Source: Planktotalea sp. (GTDB lineage: Bacteria > Pseudomonadota > Alphaproteobacteria > Rhodobacterales > Rhodobacteraceae). From it: 5,118 nt of DNA. Each line of letters starts with the position of its first letter. Position 1 is the first letter of the stretch. The notes below the pieces were generated by a model. That model saw only the letters and a program-made list of their open reading frames with translations, was not told the DNA's origin and ran no database searches. Positions 1 to 5,118 of the stretch are shown here, in pieces. A program made the position numbers and the translations under genes. The DNA lies in assembly GCA_024645145.1 (NCBI GenBank), contig JAHEGL010000466.1:1-5118 (forward strand), in the 5' to 3' direction.

Positions 1-1629
1 GAAGATGCGCGTATCTCTGGCAATGCAAATATTGCCCTGAAGAATAGCATTCCGGATGTGACCGCAAATCTTGCTGTGAACCTACCCGATGTTGCGCGCG
101 CCGCCACACTTGTTGGGCAACCTTTGAGCAACTTTGGACTTTCTGCAAATGCAGCGCCATCCCTGAAATCCAACATCAATGCGCGCATTCAAGGTAGCAA
201 TATAACCGCCAATCTGCGCAATCTGAGCGCGACACTCGCAGGTGCAAACCTTTCCGGTGCAATTGACCTTGCGCTATCGGGCAGCACGCCCAATGTATCC
301 GGCACCATCAACGCAAATGTTCCCAGTACTGCAAGTTTAATGCGGGCACTGGGGCAAAGCGCGCCTGATTTGCCAAAAGGCTTCGGTCAAGCGATCAGCG
401 CTAGCACCGGGCTTTCGTTTAAATCTAATCAGCTCGATCTCACTGGGCTTAAAGTCTCACTTGATCAAAATACACTTACGGGCGGTGTTTCTGTAAACTT
501 GGCTGGTAGCGTTCCCAACATCAATGCGACCCTACAAGCTGGTAATCTTGATCTAAGCGCGCTTAATCCAGACGACGACACAAGCAGCGAAAGTTCTGCA
601 GGCTCTGGTTGGTCCAAGGACTCAATTGATGCCAGCACTCTGAGCGCTTTGAATGGCAACATTAACCTCAAAGCAAGCTCCATAAACCTCGGGAAGATCA
701 AACTTGGCGCTGCTGATCTTGGGGTCAGCATTGATCGCGCCCGCGCTGTCGTGTCGATCAATGATCTTAACGCTTATCAAGGACGGTTTGGCGGGCAGCT
801 GGTGGCCAACAATCGAAAAGGGTTGTCGGTTGGCGGTGATTTGCGCGCGAACTCAATCGCGCTTGGCCCATTACTGACTGCGCTCGCAGATATTGATAAA
901 ATCAGCGGCAACGGCAATTTGAACCTGAAATTCTTGGGCGTTGGTAATTCTCTTGATGCAATCATGCGCTCGCTCAGCGGTGATATTGCGATGTCCGTGC
1001 CGCAAGGTGAAATTGCAGGCATCGATCTGGAGGGCCTTATTCGCCAAGGCAACGCTAATGCACGGCGCACTTCATTTGAAAACTTGCAAGCCAGCGGTGT
1101 TCTGAAAAACGGTAACCTGCGCAACGATGATCTCAGTGCCAAAACCGGGCGCGTTGAAGCGCGCGGCGAAGGCAACATTAATCTTGGTGCACAGACGATT
1201 GATTACCTACTCACCCCTGTCGTGAACAACGTAGGCGAGCAAGATCGGATTGAAATACCTGTACGCATCAAAGGACCTTGGGCAAACGTTTCCGTGCGCC
1301 CTGACCTGCAAGCGGCCCTTAACCTTGAGAACGAGCGCAAAAAGCTTGAAGAGCAGGCTCGCCAAGAAATTGAACGCGAAAAGCAAAAGCTGCGCGACAA
1401 GGCAGAAGCGGAGAAAGCCAAGCTGCGCGCGCAAGCACAAGCCGAAGCGAAAAAGTTAGAAGATCGCGCAAAAGCGAAAGTGGAAGAAGCTACGCGCAAA
1501 GCAGCACAGCGCGCAGCAGACAAGTTGAAACTGGATCAAGCCCAACAACAAAGGGTGCAAGACGCCGCCAAAGGCGCACTTGAGCGTGAGCTTGGGAATG
1601 GACTGCGCAATCTACTCGGCGGCAACTGA
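1..1629 (+). CDS. AsmA family protein, C-terminal part (start outside window)
   Basis: The frame is open from the first base, so 542 C-terminal residues are visible and the true start lies upstream; the GTG at 58 is internal. The first part is built of diverged beta-rich repeats with the pattern (L/I)-(S/T)-G, then L, S, x, P, then V/I, at visible residues about 5-28, 84-107 and 159-185. Residues about 215-440 resemble the AsmA C-terminal domain, including GRFGGQLVANN (about 260-270), GEIAGIDLEGLI (about 336-347) and TIDYLLTPVV (about 399-408). A long Glu/Lys/Arg/Ala/Gln-rich helix follows (about 442-529) and the protein ends in LLGGN. AsmA proteins are anchored in the inner membrane by an N-terminal helix (not visible here), lie mostly in the periplasm, and are linked to outer-membrane assembly and phospholipid transport. 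The specific role of this paralogue cannot be told. No terminator is visible before the opposing gene. Confidence 0.88.
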   Translation, partial: EDARISGNANIALKNSIPDVTANLAVNLPDVARAATLVGQPLSNFGLSANAAPSLKSNINARIQGSNITANLRNLSATLAGANLSGAIDLALSGSTPNVSGTINANVPSTASLMRALGQSAPDLPKGFGQAISASTGLSFKSNQLDLTGLKVSLDQNTLTGGVSVNLAGSVPNINATLQAGNLDLSALNPDDDTSSESSAGSGWSKDSIDASTLSALNGNINLKASSINLGKIKLGAADLGVSIDRARAVVSINDLNAYQGRFGGQLVANNRKGLSVGGDLRANSIALGPLLTALADIDKISGNGNLNLKFLGVGNSLDAIMRSLSGDIAMSVPQGEIAGIDLEGLIRQGNANARRTSFENLQASGVLKNGNLRNDDLSAKTGRVEARGEGNINLGAQTIDYLLTPVVNNVGEQDRIEIPVRIKGPWANVSVRPDLQAALNLENERKKLEEQARQEIEREKQKLRDKAEAEKAKLRAQAQAEAKKLEDRAKAKVEEATRKAAQRAADKLKLDQAQQQRVQDAAKGALERELGNGLRNLLGGN

Positions 1630-3114
1630 GGCGGGTTCGACAGGGGGATAAAGCTTCGACATCAGCTCGGACCGCCCATTGTCCTGCATCAGTCGCACAT
1701 GATGGCGACGTAGCTGACGTGGTTCAGTGACACCAACAGAATGGGCGATGGTTTCGACCTCTTTCACGAGGCTTTTGGCATAGCGGGCTACGTGTTTATA
1801 TTTATCTTCAACCACCAACCCTTTTTGGAACCGCTTATCATGTGTGGTTATCCCCGTGGGGCATGTGTTCTTGTTGCACTTTAACGCTTGAATGCACCCA
1901 AGCGAAAACATGAAGCCACGCGCAGAGGTAATGAAATCCGCCCCCGCAGCCAACGCCCAAGCAAGATCGCCGGGGTTCACCAATTTGCCACTTGCGACGA
2001 TACGGATGCGATCCTGAAGGCCAGCACTATTGCGCATATCCACCACGATCGGCAGGGCCTCACGAATGGACATACCAACCAAGTCGATCAAAGGCATGGG
2101 TGCAGCACCTGTGCCACCCTCACCCCCGTCAATCGTGATGAAATCAGGCGCAGACGCTGCACCACGCAGATTGATCTCGTCAAACAAGCCTTGGATACCT
2201 GCTTCTGTACCCACCACAGTTTTTATACCAACCGGCTTGCCCGTCACATCACGCATATGCGCAATCAGATCCAGTAAATCCCCCCAATCATCCACATCCA
2301 AATGACGGTTGGGCGATAGACTATCTGTGCCTTCAGCAATACCTCGTATTTCAGAAATTTCCTTTGTGACCTTCGCCCCCGGTAGGATGCCGCCTTTGCC
2401 CGGTTTTGCGCCCTGCGCCAGTTTGACTTCAAACATTCTGACGTTTTCATGTGCCGCAGCCGCGCGCAATTTATCATCGTTCAGGCCACCCTCAGGATCG
2501 CGCACACCGTATTTCGCCGTGCCGATCTGAAAGACAACATCGCATTTCCCTTCCAGATGGTACGGACTAAGCCCGCCCTCGCCTGTGTTGAGCCAAATCC
2601 CTGCTTCATGAGCACCTCGGCTCAACGCTTGGACTGCCGGCTTGGAAATTGCACCGTAACTCATGCCAGAAATATTGAAGAAGCTCTTTGCTGCGAAAGG
2701 CGTGCGTGTGTCAGTCCCTATAATCATGGGTTCAGAACTAGAGAACTGGTCATCCAACGGAGAAAAAGCGGCATTCGCAAAGATTGGCGTCCCGATAACA
2801 TTTAAATTGCGAGTGGAGCCAAAAGCGACAGTATTGCCTTTGCCCTCTCCCGCGCGCTTTACCCATTCGCGCTGTGCGCGGTTAAATGGTAATTCTTCGC
2901 GATCCATCGCAAAAAAGTATTGGCGAAAAAATTCACCCAGCGTCGAAAACAAATGCCTGAAGCGCCCAATTACTGGATAGTTGCGTCGAATAGCATCTTC
3001 AGTTTGCAAACGATCCAACACAAAGAGAACCAGCGCGACCAATACCAGCACACCGACGACACAGGCGAACAAAATCGCCAGCGTATCCAGCACATTCATC
3101 GCAAATCCCATCAT
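1612..3114 (-). CDS. FMN-binding glutamate synthase family protein, membrane-anchored
   Basis: A 500-residue protein matching the stand-alone GltS synthase domain (YerD/archaeal GltB type). Residues about 8-34 form one hydrophobic membrane segment. The catalytic domain spans about 110-460, with GEGG (178-181), QGAKPGKGG (234-242), the glycine-rich DGGEGGTGAAP (329-339) and ASGKLVNPGD (374-383), all fitting an FMN-binding barrel. Cys407, Cys413 and Cys418 (C-x5-C-x4-C) are the expected [3Fe-4S] ligands. In glutamate synthase this domain reduces 2-oxoglutarate plus ammonia to glutamate. Here the glutaminase domain and the C-terminal GXGXG domain of full-length GltB are both absent, so the substrate and electron donor are unknown. 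The start is bounded by an in-frame TGA just upstream. The GGAG at 3119-3122 is 4 bases from the ATG at 3114 and 7 from the ATG at 3111-3109, so the second ATG may be the one used. The family is secure, the reaction is not. Confidence 0.93.
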   Translation of the reverse strand: MMGFAMNVLDTLAILFACVVGVLVLVALVLFVLDRLQTEDAIRRNYPVIGRFRHLFSTLGEFFRQYFFAMDREELPFNRAQREWVKRAGEGKGNTVAFGSTRNLNVIGTPIFANAAFSPLDDQFSSSEPMIIGTDTRTPFAAKSFFNISGMSYGAISKPAVQALSRGAHEAGIWLNTGEGGLSPYHLEGKCDVVFQIGTAKYGVRDPEGGLNDDKLRAAAAHENVRMFEVKLAQGAKPGKGGILPGAKVTKEISEIRGIAEGTDSLSPNRHLDVDDWGDLLDLIAHMRDVTGKPVGIKTVVGTEAGIQGLFDEINLRGAASAPDFITIDGGEGGTGAAPMPLIDLVGMSIREALPIVVDMRNSAGLQDRIRIVASGKLVNPGDLAWALAAGADFITSARGFMFSLGCIQALKCNKNTCPTGITTHDKRFQKGLVVEDKYKHVARYAKSLVKEVETIAHSVGVTEPRQLRRHHVRLMQDNGRSELMSKLYPPVEPASVAAE

Positions 3115-3435
3115 TCATCTCCAAGATCATTTACAGTGGCGCGGATATTCCACGCCCATTACGCCGAGTGTGTCCAATTCTCGTGATACTCACAAGAGAA
3201 AGAATGTGAATATAACGGGCGTATAACTACGCAAAATTGTATAAAATCAATAACATCGAGCTGACGTCTTATAACAAGAAAGTGAGTGGCCCCGAACAAA
3301 GGTGCTTGCTTAGCGCGCTCCTTAATTCGTCAACCCCGATCGGCGAAAATCCCCGTTGATCCAAGGCACAAAACACCCTGTATCCCTATCAATAACAACC
3401 ACGGTATTGGTCTAAACTTTTGATAGGATATACAT
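3115..3435. other. Intergenic region between divergent genes
   Basis: No gene is supported here; the open frames have no ribosome binding site or recognisable protein. It must hold the promoters of the minus-strand GltS-domain gene and the plus-strand fasciclin gene. Its centre (about 3201-3280) is AT-rich with TATAAC at 3211-3216, 3222-3227 and 3270-3275, and TATAAA at 3240-3245. A weak minus-strand candidate is TTGCGT (3234-3229), 16 bases, TATTCA (3212-3207). A weak plus-strand candidate is TTGATC (3356-3361), 17 bases, TGTATC (3379-3384). Neither is close to consensus. An imperfect hairpin at 3178-3200 (TTCTC-GTGA, loop TAC, TCAC-AA-GAGAA) would lie in the leader of the minus-strand gene if that promoter is used. 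Confidence 0.6.
3381..3430 (+). promoter_or_regulatory. Inverted repeat covering the fasciclin ribosome binding site
   Basis: TATCCCTATCAA (3381-3392) is complementary to TTGATAGGATA (3420-3430) with a single bulged C, giving 11 base pairs around a 27-base loop. The right arm contains AGGA (3425-3428), the Shine-Dalgarno core 7 bases before the ATG at 3436. In RNA this fold would hide the ribosome binding site. The arms exist together in RNA only if transcription starts upstream of 3381. If the weak -10 candidate at 3379-3384 is real, only the right arm is transcribed, and the repeat would instead be a DNA operator or chance. Confidence 0.35.
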
Positions 3436-3918
3436 ATGCTACGTAGAACTTACCTCGCACTTACTGCCGCTGCTTGGATCTCTGGCCCTGCGTTCGCAAG
3501 CGGACATTCCAAAGACATCGTTGATACAGCAGTTGGTGCCGGCACATTCGGTACGCTTGTTGCAGCTGTTCAGGCCGCAGGTCTTGTCGACACACTGAAA
3601 GGCGACGGTCCATTCACAGTATTCGCGCCAACAGATGAAGCTTTCGCAGCATTGCCAGAGGGCACGGTTGAAACACTCCTGATGCCAGAGAACAAAGATC
3701 AGCTAACAGCGATCCTGACTTACCACGTTGTTGCAGGCAAAGTTATGGCTGCTGACCTCAGCGATGGTATGATGGCGACGACCGTGCAAGGCACGGATGT
3801 CGAGATCAAAACAGAAGGTGGTGTAACTGTTGGCGGTGCAAACGTCACAGCTGCAGATATTGAAGCATCCAACGGCGTAATTCACGTCATTGACGCGGTG
3901 ATCATGCCCAAGATGTAA
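3436..3918 (+). CDS. Secreted fasciclin (FAS1) domain protein
   Basis: A 160-residue protein consisting of a signal peptide and one FAS1 domain. The first 21 residues have Arg3-Arg4, a hydrophobic core and the AFA signal peptidase site (19-21), with cleavage likely before Ser22. The FAS1 domain runs from about 26 to 158. It shows the H1 motif [17 protein letters not shown] (58-74), the central [10 protein letters not shown] (94-103) and the H2 motif [13 protein letters not shown] (146-158). This is the usual size of bacterial one-domain fasciclin proteins, which are exported and linked to adhesion or surface interaction; no enzymatic role is expected. There is no lipobox cysteine and no second domain, so a soluble periplasmic or secreted protein is likely. 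AGGA at 3425-3428 sits 7 bases before the ATG. A strong terminator follows 23 bases after the stop, so the gene is probably transcribed alone. Confidence 0.95.
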   Translation: MLRRTYLALTAAAWISGPAFASGHSKDIVDTAVGAGTFGTLVAAVQAAGLVDTLKGDGPFTVFAPTDEAFAALPEGTVETLLMPENKDQLTAILTYHVVAGKVMAADLSDGMMATTVQGTDVEIKTEGGVTVGGANVTAADIEASNGVIHVIDAVIMPKM

Positions 3919-3941
3919 GCGATCCACGCCTCTCTGAAAAG

Positions 3942-3980
3942 AAGACCCCCGGCAGTTAAATTTGCTGGGGGTCTTTGTTT
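3942..3980 (+). terminator. Rho-independent terminator of the fasciclin gene
   Basis: AAGACCCCCGGCA (3942-3954) pairs with TGCTGGGGGTCTT (3963-3975) in a 13-base-pair stem with one G-U pair and an 8-base loop. The stem has five consecutive C-G pairs and runs into TTTGTTT (3974-3980). A-rich bases before the stem (AAAAGAA) would also give a U-rich tail on the minus strand, so it could work both ways, although no minus-strand gene runs into it. Confidence 0.9.
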
Positions 3981-4013
3981 GTCGCAGGTTTTTGCGCATA
4001 TTGTGTTAAACTA

Positions 4014-4031
4014 TCGGCTTAGAATAGCCGA
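4014..4031 (+). repeat. Short perfect hairpin TCGGCT/AGCCGA
   Basis: TCGGCT (4014-4019) and AGCCGA (4026-4031) are exact reverse complements around the 6-base loop TAGAAT. This is the first of the inverted repeats between the terminator and the EF-hand gene. The loop happens to resemble a -10 element (TAGAAT), but no -35 lies at a proper distance. Confidence 0.45.
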
Positions 4032-4100
4032 CATGCAAAGCCCGCGTTTGGTTCTGCGTTTCACCGCTGATCGTATTACTGCAAACACGCGAACCTCAGC

Positions 4101-4134
4101 CAAAAACTTGTTTTTGAACACCAGCGATGTGTTC
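4101..4134. promoter_or_regulatory. Two abutting palindromes, possible operator
   Basis: CAAAAAC (4101-4107) and GTTTTTG (4110-4116) form a perfect 7-base inverted repeat with a 2-base spacer. It shares its last G with a second perfect repeat, GAACAC (4116-4121), 7-base spacer, GTGTTC (4129-4134). Such spacing suits binding by a dimeric regulator better than an RNA hairpin. It is not the direct-repeat GTTC-N7-GTTC form of the alphaproteobacterial LexA box. No regulator gene is nearby, so the binder is unknown. Confidence 0.4.
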
Positions 4135-4162
4135 TCGCTCGGCTATGTCCATGCTCCTTTTA

Positions 4163-4181
4163 CGCGCTGTATTACAACGCG
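4163..4181 (+). repeat. Near-palindrome just before the EF-hand ribosome binding site
   Basis: CGCGCTGT (4163-4170) pairs with ACAACGCG (4174-4181) around ATT with one C-A mismatch. It ends 11 bases before AGGAG. As RNA it is a short stem with a 3-base loop; as DNA it is a 19-base near-palindrome. It could be an operator or a 5' stabilising hairpin. Confidence 0.35.
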
Positions 4182-4192
4182 CCTCACTAGAA

Positions 4193-4197
4193 AGGAG
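4193..4197 (+). promoter_or_regulatory. Strong ribosome binding site that fixes the EF-hand start
   Basis: AGGAG, within AAAGGAG (4191-4197), lies 7 bases before the ATG at 4205. It is the best Shine-Dalgarno sequence in the window and argues against the in-frame upstream ATG at 4127, which lacks a comparable one. Confidence 0.85.
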
Positions 4198-4204
4198 ACT
4201 ACTC

Positions 4205-4429
4205 ATGTACCTCAAAGCCGCACTCACCCTTGCAAGCGCGAGCTTTGCCATGTCGGACGCAGACGCGAATGACGACAAAATGCTCAGTATGGACGAGATG
4301 AAAGCAGCCTACCCTGAAATCAACGAGGAACAGTTTACTTTGGCTGATGCCAATGGCGATGGCGCGTTGACAGAACAAGAACTTAAGGACGCCGTTGTAG
4401 CCGGTGTTCTCCCTGATCTCGGCGGCTAA
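4205..4429 (+). CDS. Small secreted EF-hand calcium-binding protein
   Basis: A 74-residue protein with a paired EF-hand. The N-terminus (Lys4, then AALTLASASFA to about residue 15) looks like a short Sec signal peptide, with a possible cut after Ala15; the hydrophobic core is short, so export is probable rather than certain. Loop 1 is residues 20-31 (D20, N22, D24, L27, S28, E31), with Lys25 where Gly is usual. Loop 2 is residues 48-59 (D48, N50, D52, G53, L55, E59), a canonical 12-residue site. AAYPEINEEQF links them. The frame stays open upstream to an ATG at 4127, but that would add an Arg-rich stretch unlike a signal peptide, and the strong ribosome binding site supports 4205. It likely binds calcium in the periplasm or outside; partner unknown. 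The small size resembles other short alphaproteobacterial EF-hand proteins. Confidence 0.85.
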   Translation: MYLKAALTLASASFAMSDADANDDKMLSMDEMKAAYPEINEEQFTLADANGDGALTEQELKDAVVAGVLPDLGG

Positions 4430-4451
4430 GGCAGACTCCAAACCGCGAGAC

Positions 4452-4496
4452 CTTCCGTCCAGGTTAACCCAATCACGCAGACGTCTGGCACGGAAG
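4452..4496. repeat. Long-loop hairpin in the convergent 3' region
   Basis: CTTCCGTCCAG (4452-4462) pairs with CTGG-C-ACGGAAG (4485-4496), 11 base pairs with one bulged C around a 22-base loop. It lies 22 bases after the EF-hand stop and immediately before a second hairpin. There is no T-run, so it may protect the 3' end of the message rather than terminate. Confidence 0.45.
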
Positions 4497-4498
4497 AT

Positions 4499-4528
4499 GG
4501 GGTGCAGGTCTTTGACCGCCTGCACCCC
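4499..4528. terminator. Convergent hairpin, probable terminator
   Basis: GGGGTGCAGG (4499-4508) and CCTGCACCCC (4519-4528) form a perfect 10-base-pair GC-rich stem with a 10-base loop. It sits 10 bases past the stop of the minus-strand HAD gene and about 70 past the EF-hand stop, so it can serve both. Neither side has a good T-run (AGAAATTCTC on plus, ATCTTCC on minus), so it may be a weak or Rho-assisted terminator. Confidence 0.55.
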
Positions 4529-4537
4529 AGAAATTCT

Positions 4538-5118
4538 CTATAGATCAAACAGTTTGGGCAAGTCTTTCATATCGCCAAACAGTTCATCACAGATCGGGGC
4601 AAGCCGTTCTTTCGGGGTTTCACCGTAAAACCCATAGGTGCGCATCCCAGCAGCCACGCCCGCTTTGGCGCCACTTGCACTGTCTTCAATCACCACGCAA
4701 CGTGCGGGTGCGATGCCTGCTTGCTTGGCCGCATGCAAGTAAACGTCGGGGGCAGGCTTTGCATTTGGCACATCCTCACGCGAATAGATGCGCCCTGCGA
4801 GACGCTCTTTGAGACCTGTCCGCGTGAGCGTGACGTCCATTTTGGCATGCGGCCCGTTCGAGCCGATAGCATAAGGAATGCCAGCAGCGTCCAAAATATT
4901 CAGTACAGCGATCGCACGAGGGATCACTTCGACCTCTTGCTCTAATGCTGCGAATATTTCTTGATAAATCAGATCCAACCAATCTTTTGGCAAAGCAGCG
5001 CCCAGCTTTATCTCGCTGTTCATCGCCCCTTGCATCGTACCGCCTACAAATAGTCGGGCAATTTCATCTGTCTCCAACTTCAAACCATAACGCTTAAAGC
5101 TGGCCTGCATCACACGAT
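4538..5118 (-). CDS. HAD family hydrolase, subfamily IA (N-terminus outside window)
   Basis: The frame is open to the right edge, so 192 C-terminal residues are visible (first full codon is Arg, then Val-Met-Gln). The nucleophile DxD motif lies beyond the edge; GTG at 5113 and ATG at 5110 are internal codons, not the start. Visible landmarks are an alpha-helical C1 cap (about 1-65), motif II Ser in AIGSNG (Ser86), motif III Lys in NAKPAPDVYLHA (Lys120) and motif IV acidic pair in VVIEDSASG (Glu144-Asp145). This fits the beta-phosphoglucomutase/phosphoglycolate phosphatase branch, variant 3 (ED type). These are cytosolic Mg-dependent phosphatases or phosphomutases acting on small phosphorylated metabolites; the substrate cannot be read from sequence. 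About 20 N-terminal residues are expected to be missing. It converges on the EF-hand gene, with two hairpins between. Confidence 0.9.
   Translation of the reverse strand, partial: RVMQASFKRYGLKLETDEIARLFVGGTMQGAMNSEIKLGAALPKDWLDLIYQEIFAALEQEVEVIPRAIAVLNILDAAGIPYAIGSNGPHAKMDVTLTRTGLKERLAGRIYSREDVPNAKPAPDVYLHAAKQAGIAPARCVVIEDSASGAKAGVAAGMRTYGFYGETPKERLAPICDELFGDMKDLPKLFDL

Larger units (their letters stand above)
3981..4204 (+). other. Structured leader or intergenic region before the EF-hand gene
   Basis: No protein gene is supported here. The stretch contains several inverted repeats, listed separately where clean. It also has a looser long-range pairing of GGTTC-T-GCGT (4050-4059) with ACGCGAACC (4087-4095), about 9 base pairs with one bulge around a 27-base loop. 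I found no convincing -35/-10 pair. It must contain the EF-hand promoter, because the terminator just upstream should stop read-through. Confidence 0.45.

Noticed and set aside
1203..1523. Minus-strand open frame of about 106 codons (Ser/Arg/Ala-rich) opposite the AsmA tail
   Set aside because: It is the antisense image of the Glu/Lys/Ala-rich helix, with low-complexity composition and no ribosome binding site or recognisable domain.
1324..1530. Possible tandem DNA repeat
   Set aside because: The repeated look comes from a few codons (GCG, AAA, GAA, CGC, CAA) coding the charged helix; no unit of fixed length recurs.
1888..2805. Several plus-strand open frames inside the GltS-domain gene
   Set aside because: All lie antisense to a well-supported enzyme gene and have no recognisable protein features.
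3425..3438. Resemblance of the fasciclin leader (AGGATATACATATG) to an expression-vector ribosome binding site
   Set aside because: The match is short and the flanking sequence shows no vector parts; it reads as a natural coincidence.
4127..4204. Longer EF-hand protein starting at the ATG at 4127
   Set aside because: It has no comparable ribosome binding site, overlaps the GAACAC palindrome, and adds an Arg-rich segment that spoils the signal peptide.
3979..4272. Plus-strand open frame of 97 codons across the gap into the EF-hand gene
   Set aside because: It starts inside the terminator's T-rich tail, overlaps the EF-hand gene in another frame, and its product is unrecognisable.
1..5118. 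A novel multi-gene defence or mobile system
   Set aside because: All five genes belong to common housekeeping or envelope families on alternating strands, with no mobility genes, toxin-antitoxin pair, nuclease or CRISPR repeats.

Overview
The window looks like ordinary chromosome from an alphaproteobacterium, most likely a marine Rhodobacterales (Roseobacter-group) member. This is inferred from the style of the proteins: an AsmA protein with a long charged tail, a membrane-anchored FMN/iron-sulfur GltS-domain protein, a one-domain secreted fasciclin protein, a very small secreted EF-hand protein and a HAD subfamily IA hydrolase. Base composition is moderate. No search could be run, so the taxon is a judgement. 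I see no transposase, integrase, CRISPR array, tRNA, rRNA or phage gene.

Layout. Bases 1-1629 (+) hold the 3' part of an AsmA-family gene whose start lies left of the window. It meets, tail to tail with an 18-base antisense overlap, a minus-strand gene (1612-3114) for an FMN-binding glutamate-synthase-family protein. A 321-base noncoding gap (3115-3435) separates that gene from a divergent fasciclin-domain gene (3436-3918, +), which ends in a strong intrinsic terminator (3942-3980). A 225-base gap rich in inverted repeats leads to a 74-residue EF-hand protein (4205-4429, +). Two successive hairpins (4452-4496 and 4499-4528) fill the convergent gap before a minus-strand HAD hydrolase (4538-5118), whose N-terminus is cut by the right edge.

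Function. The genes do not form an obvious operon or a known defence, secretion or biosynthetic system; strands alternate and each unit seems to have its own signals. The shared theme is the cell envelope: AsmA (inner membrane/periplasm), the GltS-domain protein (N-terminal membrane anchor), and two small exported proteins. The parts most worth a second look are noncoding: an inverted repeat that covers the fasciclin ribosome binding site, and the cluster of palindromes before the EF-hand gene.
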